Below are positions 53,022-61,149 of a stretch of DNA of 64,000 bases, one piece after another. The translations under genes were made by a program, and so were the position numbers. The notes below the pieces were generated by a model that made no database searches, was not told the origin of the DNA, and saw nothing but the letters and a program-made list of their open reading frames with translations. Every line of letters starts with the position of its first letter. The first letter of the stretch is position 1. Source of the DNA: DASZMX01 sp035551475 (lineage in GTDB: Bacteria; Verrucomicrobiota; Verrucomicrobiia; Limisphaerales; Palsa-1400); contig DASZMX010000053.1 of NCBI GenBank assembly GCA_035551475.1, forward strand, positions 62,001-126,000. The letters are read 5' to 3'.

Positions 53022-54515
53022 TCAGGCGGCAAATTTCGCGAGACGCATATCGCCTGAGTCCGCGAACGCCAGATGCATGTCGTACGCGTGGCGCAAGGTC
53101 TGCGGCGCGTGGCTATGGCCAGCCAGGCCAACGTATTCGCGCAGGAGCGGGCGATAATCCGGGTGCGCGCAATGCTCAATAATCGCGGCGGCGCGCTGCA
53201 TGGGACTCTTGCCGCGCAGGTCGGCCACACCTTGATCAGTGATGATGATTTGCACCGAATGTTCGCTGCTGTCGAGATGACTGACCTGCGGCACGATTGG
53301 GGAAATTTTCCCGCCCTTCGCCAGCGACGGGCACGTGAAGATGGACAAAAAGGCGTTGCGCGCGAAATCGCCGGAGCCGCCAATGCCGCTCATCAGCTGG
53401 CGCCCGAGAATATGGGTGCTATTGACGTTGCCGCAAATATCCACCTCGATGGCGGTGTTGATCGAGATGATCCCGAGGCGCCGCACCAGTTCGGGGCTGT
53501 TGCTGATTTCCTGCGGGCGCAGCACGAGTTTGGGGCGGAAAAATTCGATATTGCCGTAAATTTCCTTCAGCATGGGATTGCTGACGGTCAGGGAACAGCC
53601 GCCCGCAAAACGCACCTTCCCTTCTTTCATCAACGCGATGACCGCGTCCTGGATGACTTCCGTGTGCATGTCAAAAACAGGAATATCCGCGCAATCGCCC
53701 ATGGATTTCAGCACCGCGTTGGCGGTGTCGCCGACGCCGGATTGCACCGGGAGAAATGAGGCGGGGAGCAAGCCGCGCTTGATTTCGCCGGCGAGAAATT
53801 GCGCGACATTGTCGCCAATGCGCGCGGTCGTCGGGGAGATTTCGCTGAAGCCGCCCACTTCATCGGCGGCGTTGGTGACAACCACGCCCGCAATTTTTTT
53901 GGGATCCACCTTGATCACCGGCGAGCCGATCCGCTCATCTACGCGGCACAACGGAAGCGGCTGGCGATGCGGCGGATCTTTTGGTTCGTAGATGTCGTGG
54001 AATCCCATCAAGCCGCGCGGATGAAATTGGTTTAGCTCAATCAGGATCTTCTCGGCTTTGCCGCAAAACGTGGGCGCGGCGCCAACGGAGGACGTCAGCG
54101 TTATTTCGCCATTGGGGGTGACGTCACAAGCTTCGACCACCGCCCAATGCACGGGCCCCAGGAAGCCATAGCGCACCGCCTGCGGCAGCATCGAAAGGTG
54201 CATGTCATAAAAATTCGTGCGGCCTTCGTTGATGCTTTTGCGAATGTCCGGGTCATTTTGATACGGCGTGCGAAACAGGATGGCGTCGGCCTGGGCCAGC
54301 GCGCCGTCGAGCGATTTCCCGGTGGAGGCGCCGGTGATGACGCCGACCCGCAGCTCGCGGCCCTGCGCGTGTTCGGCCTTGGCGCGCGCGGCGATCGCTT
54401 TGGGAATTTCCTTGGGCGCGCCCGCGGGCGTAAAACCGCTGAAGGCGATGGTTTGTCCGTGCGTGATAAGCTGGGCGGCCTCGGCCGCAGTCAGTTGGGG
54501 GAAACAATTCTTCAT
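53022..54515 (-). CDS. Acetyl-CoA hydrolase/transferase family CoA-transferase (succinyl-CoA type)
   Basis: The 497-residue protein belongs to the Cat1/AarC-like CoA-transferases that move CoA between succinyl-CoA, acetyl-CoA or propionyl-CoA and acids. Typical are F-S-G-F-T-P-A-G at the N-terminus, V-D-I-C-G-N-V-N-S-T-H, G-I-G-G-S-G-D-F-A-R-N-A, and D-Q-G-V-A-D-L-R-G-K near the C-terminus. Context with methylmalonyl-CoA genes suggests a propionyl-CoA:succinate transferase role, but the specificity is not readable from the sequence. It lies seven bases after birA. Confidence 0.9.
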   Translation of the reverse strand: MKNCFPQLTAAEAAQLITHGQTIAFSGFTPAGAPKEIPKAIAARAKAEHAQGRELRVGVITGASTGKSLDGALAQADAILFRTPYQNDPDIRKSINEGRTNFYDMHLSMLPQAVRYGFLGPVHWAVVEACDVTPNGEITLTSSVGAAPTFCGKAEKILIELNQFHPRGLMGFHDIYEPKDPPHRQPLPLCRVDERIGSPVIKVDPKKIAGVVVTNAADEVGGFSEISPTTARIGDNVAQFLAGEIKRGLLPASFLPVQSGVGDTANAVLKSMGDCADIPVFDMHTEVIQDAVIALMKEGKVRFAGGCSLTVSNPMLKEIYGNIEFFRPKLVLRPQEISNSPELVRRLGIISINTAIEVDICGNVNSTHILGRQLMSGIGGSGDFARNAFLSIFTCPSLAKGGKISPIVPQVSHLDSSEHSVQIIITDQGVADLRGKSPMQRAAAIIEHCAHPDYRPLLREYVGLAGHSHAPQTLRHAYDMHLAFADSGDMRLAKFAA

Positions 54516-54522
54516 GGGAAAA

Positions 54523-55254
54523 TCAAAGCTCAGTTAAATGGCGCACCCGTTCCGGCGGGAAAACCTCGCAGCCAACATCGTCAATCAAAATAATTTGGCC
54601 CCGCGCATCGACGCCGCCGAAACGTCCGGCGCGGGTTTGGCCGTCCAAGTCCAAGGAGACGCGCCCGCCCAAAGACCAAAGCGGCTGCACGCGGGCCAAG
54701 ATCTCGGAAAAGCGTCCCGCGTGAATTTCGAGGACAACCTCACGCAAGGCGCCGAGAAGTCTTTCGCACACCTCGTCAGGGGTGACGGATTGGGGCGTGA
54801 GGTCGGCCAGCCGAGCCACGCAGCCACGCAGCGCCGGATCCTGGAAGTCAGGGCGATTATGGACATTGACGCCCATGCCGACCACCGCCAGGCCCGGGCG
54901 AAAACAGTCGATGAGCAAACCCGCCACTTTGCGCCGGCCGACCAGGACATCATTGGGCCAGCGCAGGCGCAAGTCAGCCACGCCGAAGCTGCGCAGCACA
55001 TCACAGACCGCGAGGCCGGCCGCAAGCGGCAGTAGGCGCCCGCCCTCGGATTGAATGTCCAAAGGAACCACGGCGGAAAGCCAAAGCCCGCCCGCATTGG
55101 AAACCCAGGCGCGCTGGAAGCGTCCGCGTCCGGCGGTTTGAACGTCGGCGCGCACGGCGTGCCAGGGGCCGAAACTGGCCGCGACGACATTGGTCGAATG
55201 AGTTTCAGCTAAATGCGAAACCTTCCAATCTTCCCCTGCGGACGCGGCGCTCAT
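54523..55254 (-). CDS. birA: Biotin-protein ligase
   Basis: The 243-residue protein is a class I biotin ligase without a DNA-binding domain. Motifs include T-H-S-T-N-V-V-A, the biotin-binding A-G-R-G-R-F-Q-R-A-W and W-P-N-D-V-L-V-G-R-R-K-V-A-G (about 105-118), and G-M-G-V-N-V-H-N. It attaches biotin to the AMKM lysine of the carrier encoded next to it, with a one-base gap. A longer start at 55272 would need a TTG. Confidence 0.95.
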   Translation of the reverse strand: MSAASAGEDWKVSHLAETHSTNVVAASFGPWHAVRADVQTAGRGRFQRAWVSNAGGLWLSAVVPLDIQSEGGRLLPLAAGLAVCDVLRSFGVADLRLRWPNDVLVGRRKVAGLLIDCFRPGLAVVGMGVNVHNRPDFQDPALRGCVARLADLTPQSVTPDEVCERLLGALREVVLEIHAGRFSEILARVQPLWSLGGRVSLDLDGQTRAGRFGGVDARGQIILIDDVGCEVFPPERVRHLTEL

Positions 55255-55255
55255 G

Positions 55256-55663
55256 TTATTCGATTTTGACAAGGACCTGACCTTCGTTCACCGCGTCGCC
55301 CACCGCACAGTTGACGGCGGCGACCTTGCCTGATTTCGGGGCCATGACGAACGTGTTCATTTTCATCGCCTCGACCGTGACGAGATGATCGTTTTCTTTG
55401 ACCGCCTGGCCCAGTTGCGCCACGACCGCAGTGATGCGCCCGGCGAGCGGACTAAGGACATCCCCGGCGCCAGGCGCGGAGGGGGTCGCAGACGAAACCG
55501 GCGCAGGGGGCGCCGGAGCGACCGCGGGCGGCGGCGGTGGAGTCGCCGGAGTAGGCGCAGGCGGCGGCGCGGCCGGCGCGGGAGAACCAACCTGGTCCTC
55601 CGGCGTTTCCACCGTCACGTCGTAGGGTTTGCCATCCACTGTGACACGAAGTTTTTTAATCAT
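55256..55663 (-). CDS. Biotin carrier protein, 1.3S transcarboxylase-like
   Basis: The 135-residue protein begins with a beta-strand module (K-L-R-V-T-V-D-G-K-P-Y-D-V), followed by an Ala/Pro linker (~25-60) and a biotinyl domain with the biotin lysine in E-A-M-K-M-N (about residue 101) and a G-D-V-L-S-P-L-A-G start. This is the architecture of the 1.3S subunit of Propionibacterium transcarboxylase and of decarboxylase gamma subunits. It starts at ATG 55663; a longer form would need a TTG. It is 11 bases after the small subunit gene and next to birA. Confidence 0.93.
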   Translation of the reverse strand: MIKKLRVTVDGKPYDVTVETPEDQVGSPAPAAPPPAPTPATPPPPPAVAPAPPAPVSSATPSAPGAGDVLSPLAGRITAVVAQLGQAVKENDHLVTVEAMKMNTFVMAPKSGKVAAVNCAVGDAVNEGQVLVKIE

Positions 55664-55674
55664 AAATGTTTCGG

Positions 55675-56043
55675 TCAACGAACTTTGTGGGAGACGAATA
55701 ATTGCGAGCGGCCTTCAAATGCCCACACATTCAAATGCGGCTGAGTCACCGGCGCGGGCGCGACTGAAATAATGCGATGCGGCGCGCCCACCAGCGAAGC
55801 GATGGCGGCGGCTATCACCGCGACAATTGCCGCCTCCACATGGCCGCTGGCGCTGGAACCAGACGTCAAACCCAGCTCGGTCGAATGTGTTTGACGGGCG
55901 GCTTCCACGAGCGCGGCGGCGGCCCGCAACGCGGCTTGCACCTCGCCGGCGCGCTCCGGCAGGCGCGCAGCCGGGAGCGCCCGATGAATGAGCGCGAGCG
56001 CCTTGCCGAGATTGGATTCACTGGCTGTCAACTCGTCGTTCAT
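55675..56043 (-). CDS. Small methylmalonyl-CoA decarboxylase delta-like subunit
   Basis: The 122-residue protein has an N-terminal helical part (A-L-I-H-R-A-L-P-A-A-R) and a C-terminal half with E-A-A-I-V-A-V-I-A-A-A-I-A-S-L-V, V-W-A-F-E-G-R and S-H-K-V-R. The second half resembles the C-terminus of OadG/MmdD-type small subunits, which bind biotin carrier and carboxyltransferase. Unlike typical OadG there is no N-terminal membrane helix, consistent with a soluble transcarboxylase. It lies between the large carboxyltransferase gene (three bases) and the biotin carrier gene (11 bases). The assignment rests on short similarity and context. Confidence 0.55.
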   Translation of the reverse strand: MNDELTASESNLGKALALIHRALPAARLPERAGEVQAALRAAAALVEAARQTHSTELGLTSGSSASGHVEAAIVAVIAAAIASLVGAPHRIISVAPAPVTQPHLNVWAFEGRSQLFVSHKVR

Positions 56044-56046
56044 AAA

Positions 56047-57600
56047 TCAAAGCGGGATCGTGCCGTGTTTTTTCGGGGGGCGGGATTCGCGTTTGCTGAG
56101 GGAGTTTCGCAAGGCAAGCGACACCGCCGCGCGAGTTTCGGAAGGGGCAATGACATCCGTGATCATGCCGGTGCGGGCGGCCTCGTAGGGCGAACAAAAT
56201 TTGGCGCGATATTCAGCCACAAATTCCGCTTCCTTCGTTTTCGGATCCTTGGCGGCGGCAATTTCCCGGCGATACAAAATCTTCACCGCACCTTCGGCTC
56301 CCATCACGGCGATTTCCGCGGTGGGCCACGCATAAACATAATCGGCGCCCATGTCGGCGCTGCACATGGCTAGATAAGCGCCACCGTATGCTTTACGCAA
56401 GATCACCGTGATCTTGGGCGACGTGGCGGCGGCGTAGGCAAAAAGCATTTTGGCGCCGTGCCGGATAATGCCGCCGCGCTCCTGCGCGATGCCCGGCATA
56501 AACCCAGGAATATCCACCAGCGTCACCAGCGGGATATTGAAGACATTGCAGAAGCGGATGAATCGGGCGCCCTTGTCCGATGAATCAATGTCCAGCGTGC
56601 CCGCTTTGACCGCGGGATTATTGGCGATGATCCCGACCACGATGCCTTGAATCCGTCCGAACCCGACCACAATGTTCTTCGCGAAATCCGCGTGCACCTC
56701 AAGGAATTCGTCCTTGTCCACCAGGGTGTTGATCACTTGATAGATATCCAGCGGCGCCTTGCTGTCCGTGGGAACCAATTGGTCAAAACGCGGATCAGGC
56801 GAGAGATCGATGTTCGGCGTGGGCCGATGCGGCGGATCCTGCACGTTGTTCGACGGGCAATACGAAAGAATGCGTTTGGCAATGCGGATGGCGTCCGCGT
56901 CGTTCTCGGCGACGAAATGGACGTTGCCGCTGACGCTGGCATTGGCCTTCGGGCTGCCGATTTCGTCCATGGTGCATTTTTGGCCGGTGACGGCTTGAAT
57001 GACTTCGGGCCCGCAAATGAACATGTTGGAAACGCCCTTGACCATGATGAGAAAGTCCATCAACGCGGGCGAATACGCCGCGCCGCCCGCGCACGGGCCG
57101 GCAATGATGGCGATTTGCGGCACGACGCCCGAGAGCAGGACATTCCGGAAAAACACCTGGCCATACGCCGCGAGCGACCCCACCCCTTCTTGAATGCGCG
57201 CGCCGCCCGAATCATTGAAGCCCACCACGGGGCAGCCGTTTTTCAGCGCGAATTCCATGACGTCGCAAATTTTTTGCGAGTGCATGCGTCCCAGCGCGCC
57301 GCCCCCCTGCGTGAAGTCCTGGCTAAAGGACGCCACAGTGCGGCCATCCACAAAACCGGTGCCCGTAATGACGCCGTCGGTGGGCAAGGATTTCTGTTCC
57401 ATGCCAAAATGATGGCAGTCGTGATCGACATGCATGCCCCATTCCTGAAACGTGCCGGTTTGATAGAGGGCGCCGATGCGATCGCGCGCCGTCATCACGC
57501 CTTTTTTGCGGCGCGCCTCCAATTTATCGGCGCCGCCGCCGAGTTGCGCCGCGCTGCGGCGTTTGGCCAACTCTTCCAATAACGCTGGTGATATAGGCAT
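56047..57600 (-). CDS. mmdA: Acyl-CoA carboxyltransferase subunit, MmdA/PccB/12S-like
   Basis: The 517-residue protein belongs to the carboxyltransferase family of biotin enzymes that act on acyl-CoA. It has two crotonase-like halves with G-G-A-R-I-Q-E-G, A-G-P-C-A-G-G-A-A-Y-S-P, and in the second half V-D-I-P-G-F-M-P-G, G-A-K-M-L-F-A-Y-A and A-Y-G-G-A-Y-L-A-M-C-S. It transfers carboxyl between biotin and propionyl-CoA/methylmalonyl-CoA. The organisation matches the 12S transcarboxylase or methylmalonyl-CoA decarboxylase alpha. It starts nine bases after the epimerase stop. Confidence 0.95.
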   Translation of the reverse strand: MPISPALLEELAKRRSAAQLGGGADKLEARRKKGVMTARDRIGALYQTGTFQEWGMHVDHDCHHFGMEQKSLPTDGVITGTGFVDGRTVASFSQDFTQGGGALGRMHSQKICDVMEFALKNGCPVVGFNDSGGARIQEGVGSLAAYGQVFFRNVLLSGVVPQIAIIAGPCAGGAAYSPALMDFLIMVKGVSNMFICGPEVIQAVTGQKCTMDEIGSPKANASVSGNVHFVAENDADAIRIAKRILSYCPSNNVQDPPHRPTPNIDLSPDPRFDQLVPTDSKAPLDIYQVINTLVDKDEFLEVHADFAKNIVVGFGRIQGIVVGIIANNPAVKAGTLDIDSSDKGARFIRFCNVFNIPLVTLVDIPGFMPGIAQERGGIIRHGAKMLFAYAAATSPKITVILRKAYGGAYLAMCSADMGADYVYAWPTAEIAVMGAEGAVKILYRREIAAAKDPKTKEAEFVAEYRAKFCSPYEAARTGMITDVIAPSETRAAVSLALRNSLSKRESRPPKKHGTIPL

Positions 57601-57609
57601 AAAATCTAA

Positions 57610-58016
57610 TCAGGATTTGGGCATGCACAATTCAGTCAAGACGCCGAAAGTTGATTTCGGATGCAGGAACGCAACCATTTTTCCTGCGGCGCCCTCGAAG
57701 GGTTTTTCGTGAATTAATTTCACGCCCGCGCCGGAGGCCTGTTGCAACTGGGCCTGAACATTGTCGGTGCCAAACGCCACATGGTGGATGCCGCCGGCGG
57801 GATTTTTCTCCAGATATTTGGCGATGGGGCTGTCCGGGCTTGTCGGCTCCAACAATTCGATATGCACCTCGCCCGCGTTGAAAAACGCGGTGCGGACTTT
57901 TTGGGAAAGGACTTCCTCGCGGTGTTCACACTTCAGGCCGAGCGCATTTTCGTAATACGGGATGGCTTCTTCGAGCGAGCGCACCGCAATGCCGAGATGA
58001 TCGATTTTTTTATCAT
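57610..58016 (-). CDS. mce: Methylmalonyl-CoA epimerase with an apparent frameshift at its start
   Basis: Epimerase interconverts the R and S forms of methylmalonyl-CoA. The protein has L-E-E-A-I-P-Y-Y, L-L-E-P-T-S-P, G-G-I-H-H-V-A-F, and I-D-H-L-G-I-A-V-R-S carrying a metal-binding His. The natural ATG (58014-58016) overlaps the meaB stop (ATGA), but the following run has seven As (58005-58011), one short of the eight needed to keep the IDHLGIAV frame. With one A added the product would be 135 residues, the family length. As it stands, the in-frame product would start at an ATT (58018-58020) or at GTG 57984, the latter losing the metal-binding His. It is best read as a true gene with an assembly or polymerase error, or slippage. 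Confidence 0.9.
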
Positions 58017-58981
58017 AAATGGTTGGTGTTGACAGATGGCAGAGCCTGCCGGACGGCCGCCGCCACGGTGATTTGCCCTTTTAAGAGCGCCGCTTCCACT
58101 GCCGCCAGCCGGGCTTGCGCCTGCGGCTCCTGGAAAAAGCGTTTGCACAGCTCGTCCTGGAGCGCCTCGGCAAACCAGTCAAGCGCCTGGCGGCTCCGGC
58201 GTTCCGCAATCACCTTGTCCAGCTTGAAAAACGCCTCCATCCGCTCGCGCGCGTGATCAAGGCCCTCCCCGGTTTGCGCGGAGCACAGGGCCACTTCCGT
58301 TTTCCAGCCGGGCGTGGCGGGCGCGCTGTAATGCAAAGCCGTTTCCTGTTCGGCGCGGGCCAGTTCCGCGCGCGCGCGATTTTCCCCTTCGGCCTTGTTG
58401 ATCAGGACCATGTCGGCAAGTTCGATGATCCCTTTTTTGATGCCCTGCAATTCGTCACCGGCGCCCGGGAGCTGGAGCAAAAGATAAAAATCCACCATGG
58501 AACGAAGCGCCACTTCGCCCTGCCCCACGCCCACGCTCTCCACGATGATCGTGTCGAATCCCGCCGCTTCGCACAGCAACATGGTCTCGCGCGTATGCCG
58601 CTCCACGCCGCCGAGATGATCGCCCGCCGGGGAAGGGCGGATAAATGCCTTCGGATCGCACGCCAGCTTTTCCATGCGGGTCTTATCGCCGAGAATGCTG
58701 CCGCCCGAGCGCGTGCTGGAAGGGTCAATCGTGAGGACGGCGAGGCGATGCCCGAGCGCCGTCAGGCGTCCGCCAAAATTCTCGATGAACGTGCTTTTGC
58801 CCACCCCGGGAATGCCCGTGATGCCGATGCGCCGGGCGCGGCCCGTGAAAGGCAAAATGCCCTCCAACAGTCCCTGCGCCTGCGCTTCGTCCGACGCGCT
58901 GCGGCTCTCGATCAGGGTGATCGCGCGAGCCAGGGCCGTCCGATTGCCGGCGAGAAGGTCATCATGTAAGTTTCCGCTCAT
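58013..58981 (-). CDS. meaB: Methylmalonyl-CoA mutase-associated GTPase
   Basis: MeaB (322 residues) is a G3E-type GTPase that guards and helps reactivate adenosylcobalamin mutase. Walker A G-I-P-G-V-G-K-S-T (residues ~55-63), D-P-S-S-T-R-S-G, V-E-S-V-G-V-G-Q, and N-K-A-E-G are typical. It is coupled to the mutase large-subunit gene by a four-base overlap (58978-58981) and overlaps the epimerase start. Confidence 0.96.
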   Translation of the reverse strand: MSGNLHDDLLAGNRTALARAITLIESRSASDEAQAQGLLEGILPFTGRARRIGITGIPGVGKSTFIENFGGRLTALGHRLAVLTIDPSSTRSGGSILGDKTRMEKLACDPKAFIRPSPAGDHLGGVERHTRETMLLCEAAGFDTIIVESVGVGQGEVALRSMVDFYLLLQLPGAGDELQGIKKGIIELADMVLINKAEGENRARAELARAEQETALHYSAPATPGWKTEVALCSAQTGEGLDHARERMEAFFKLDKVIAERRSRQALDWFAEALQDELCKRFFQEPQAQARLAAVEAALLKGQITVAAAVRQALPSVNTNHL

Positions 58982-61149
58982 CGACGCTCCAGGAGACTCA
59001 GAATTTCGCGGGCCGCGTCGGGAATGAAGGCGCCTGGCCCGAAAACGGCGGCGGCTCCGTGAGATTTGAGAAACTCGTAATCCTGCGGCGGGATGACCCC
59101 TCCGACCACCACCAGAATATCGGACCGCCCGATTTTTTCCAGCTCCTCCACCAGTTGCACGAGCAGCGTCTTATGCCCGCCCGCGAGCGAGCTGATGCCG
59201 ACGACGTGAACATCGTTCTCGGCGGCCATGCGCGCCGCTTCTTCCGGCTGTTGAAAGAGCGGGCCGAGATCAACGTCGAAGCCCAAGTCAGCGTAGGCGC
59301 TGGCGACGACTTTCGCGCCGCGGTCGTGGCCGTCCTGGCCCATTTTGGCAATGAGAATGCGCGGGCGGCGGCCGAATTTGGCGGCAAATTCGTCGGCGGG
59401 ACGCCGCACCTGGTCCAATTGGGAGCCGGCGCCGTAGGCCGCGCGGTAAACGCCGGACACGGAGCGCGTGATCGCTTTGTGACGTTGAAAGATTCGTTCC
59501 ATGGCAAATGAGATTTCGCCGAGCGTGGCGCGCACGCGGGCGGCGGCTACGGCCAGCGCCAGCAGGTTGCCCGGGCCGCCGGCGGCGCATTGCGTGAGCG
59601 CTTCGAGGGCGGCTTGAACTTTCTGCGGATCGCGCGCGGCCTTGATTTGTTGGAGTCGCTTGATTTGGGAATCGCGGACGGTGGCATTGTCAACTTCACG
59701 AACGTCGAGCTGATCCGCTTTTTCGAGCCGGAACAAATTGACGCCAATGATGGCTTCCTTGCCGGAATCAATGTGGGCCTGGCGGCGGGCGGCGGCTTCC
59801 TCGATGCGCAGTTTGGGCAGCCCGGTTTCGATCGCTTTGGCCATGCCGCCCAAGGCTTCGATTTCCTGGATATGCTTCCAGGCGCGCTCCATCAATTGTT
59901 GCGTGAGCGATTCGACAAAGTACGAGCCCGCCCAAGGGTCGATGACTTTGCACAGGCCCGTTTCTTCCTGCAACAATAGCTGGGTGTTGCGCGCGATGCG
60001 CGCGGAAAAATCGGTGGGCAGCGCAATGGCTTCGTCGAGGGAATTGGTGTGGAGCGATTGGGTGTGGCCGCCGGCGGCCGCCATCGCCTCCACGCAGGTG
60101 CGCACGATATTGTTGAACGGATCCTGCTCCGTGAGCGACCAGCCGGAGGTTTGCGAATGCGTGCGCAGGGCCATCGACTTGGGGTTTTTGGGATTGAATT
60201 GCCGGATCATTTTCGCCCACAAAGCGCGGGCGGCGCGCATCTTGGCAATCTCCATGAAATAGTTTTTGCCCTGAGCCCAGAAAAAGGAGAGGCGCGGGGC
60301 AAAGGCGTCAATATCGATGCCCGCTTTGAGCCCGGTGCGAACGTATTCGAGTCCGTCAGCGAGCGTGTAGGCCATTTCCAAATCGGCAGGCGCGCCGGCT
60401 TCCTGCATGTGATAGCCGGAGATGGAAATGGAATTGAACTTGGGCATGTTCTGCGAGGCAAACGAGAAGATGTCCGCAATAATCCGCATGGAAGGCGCCG
60501 GCGGATAAATATAGGTGTTGCGCACCATATATTCCTTGAGGATGTCGTTTTGAATGGTGCCGGAGAGCTTGTCCACCGTCACCCCCTGCTCTTCCGCCGC
60601 CACAATGTAAAACGCCATCACCGGCAGCACCGCGCCGTTCATCGTCATGGAGACAGAGATGCGATCCAGCGGAATTTCCTGGAAAAGAATCTTCATGTCC
60701 TCCACCGAATCGACCGCCACGCCCGCCTTGCTCATATCGGCGAAAGCGCGTGGATGATCGGAATCATAACCGCGATGCGTGGGCAAATCGAAGGCGACCG
60801 ACAACCCCTGCTGGCCGGCGGCAATGTTGCGCCGGTAGAAAGCGTTGCTCTCCTCGGCGGTGGAAAAGCCCGCGTATTGGCGCACCGTCCAGGGCCGTAT
60901 GACATACATGGAGCCGTATGGCCCGCGGCGATAAGGCGCCAGACCCGGCATGGAGTCGAGGCCTTCGCACGACGCCAGATCATCCGGGCCATACAGCGGT
61001 TTGAGGTCGATTTCCTCCAGCGTGCGGACGGCCCAATCCTCCGGCCATTGCCCGGTCTCGGCCTTGACTTCCTTCCGCCAATCGCCGCGCTTCAGCTTGA
61101 CAGGCGTGGCGTCAAATCTAATTTTGGAAAAGTCAGGATGCGCATTCAT
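58978..61149 (-). CDS. mutB: Methylmalonyl-CoA mutase large (catalytic) subunit
   Basis: MutB (723 residues) carries out the rearrangement of succinyl-CoA and methylmalonyl-CoA with adenosylcobalamin. The TIM-barrel domain has G-P-Y-G-S-M-Y-V-I-R-P-W-T-V-R-Q-Y-A-G (quoted across ~84-102), and the C-terminal B12 domain holds the cobalamin-binding D-G-H-D-R-G (about 608) and the S-S-L-A-G-G-H loop. The histidine needed for base-off binding is present, identifying this as the active subunit. It is coupled to mutA by a TAATG overlap. Confidence 0.97.
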   Translation of the reverse strand: MNAHPDFSKIRFDATPVKLKRGDWRKEVKAETGQWPEDWAVRTLEEIDLKPLYGPDDLASCEGLDSMPGLAPYRRGPYGSMYVIRPWTVRQYAGFSTAEESNAFYRRNIAAGQQGLSVAFDLPTHRGYDSDHPRAFADMSKAGVAVDSVEDMKILFQEIPLDRISVSMTMNGAVLPVMAFYIVAAEEQGVTVDKLSGTIQNDILKEYMVRNTYIYPPAPSMRIIADIFSFASQNMPKFNSISISGYHMQEAGAPADLEMAYTLADGLEYVRTGLKAGIDIDAFAPRLSFFWAQGKNYFMEIAKMRAARALWAKMIRQFNPKNPKSMALRTHSQTSGWSLTEQDPFNNIVRTCVEAMAAAGGHTQSLHTNSLDEAIALPTDFSARIARNTQLLLQEETGLCKVIDPWAGSYFVESLTQQLMERAWKHIQEIEALGGMAKAIETGLPKLRIEEAAARRQAHIDSGKEAIIGVNLFRLEKADQLDVREVDNATVRDSQIKRLQQIKAARDPQKVQAALEALTQCAAGGPGNLLALAVAAARVRATLGEISFAMERIFQRHKAITRSVSGVYRAAYGAGSQLDQVRRPADEFAAKFGRRPRILIAKMGQDGHDRGAKVVASAYADLGFDVDLGPLFQQPEEAARMAAENDVHVVGISSLAGGHKTLLVQLVEELEKIGRSDILVVVGGVIPPQDYEFLKSHGAAAVFGPGAFIPDAAREILSLLERR

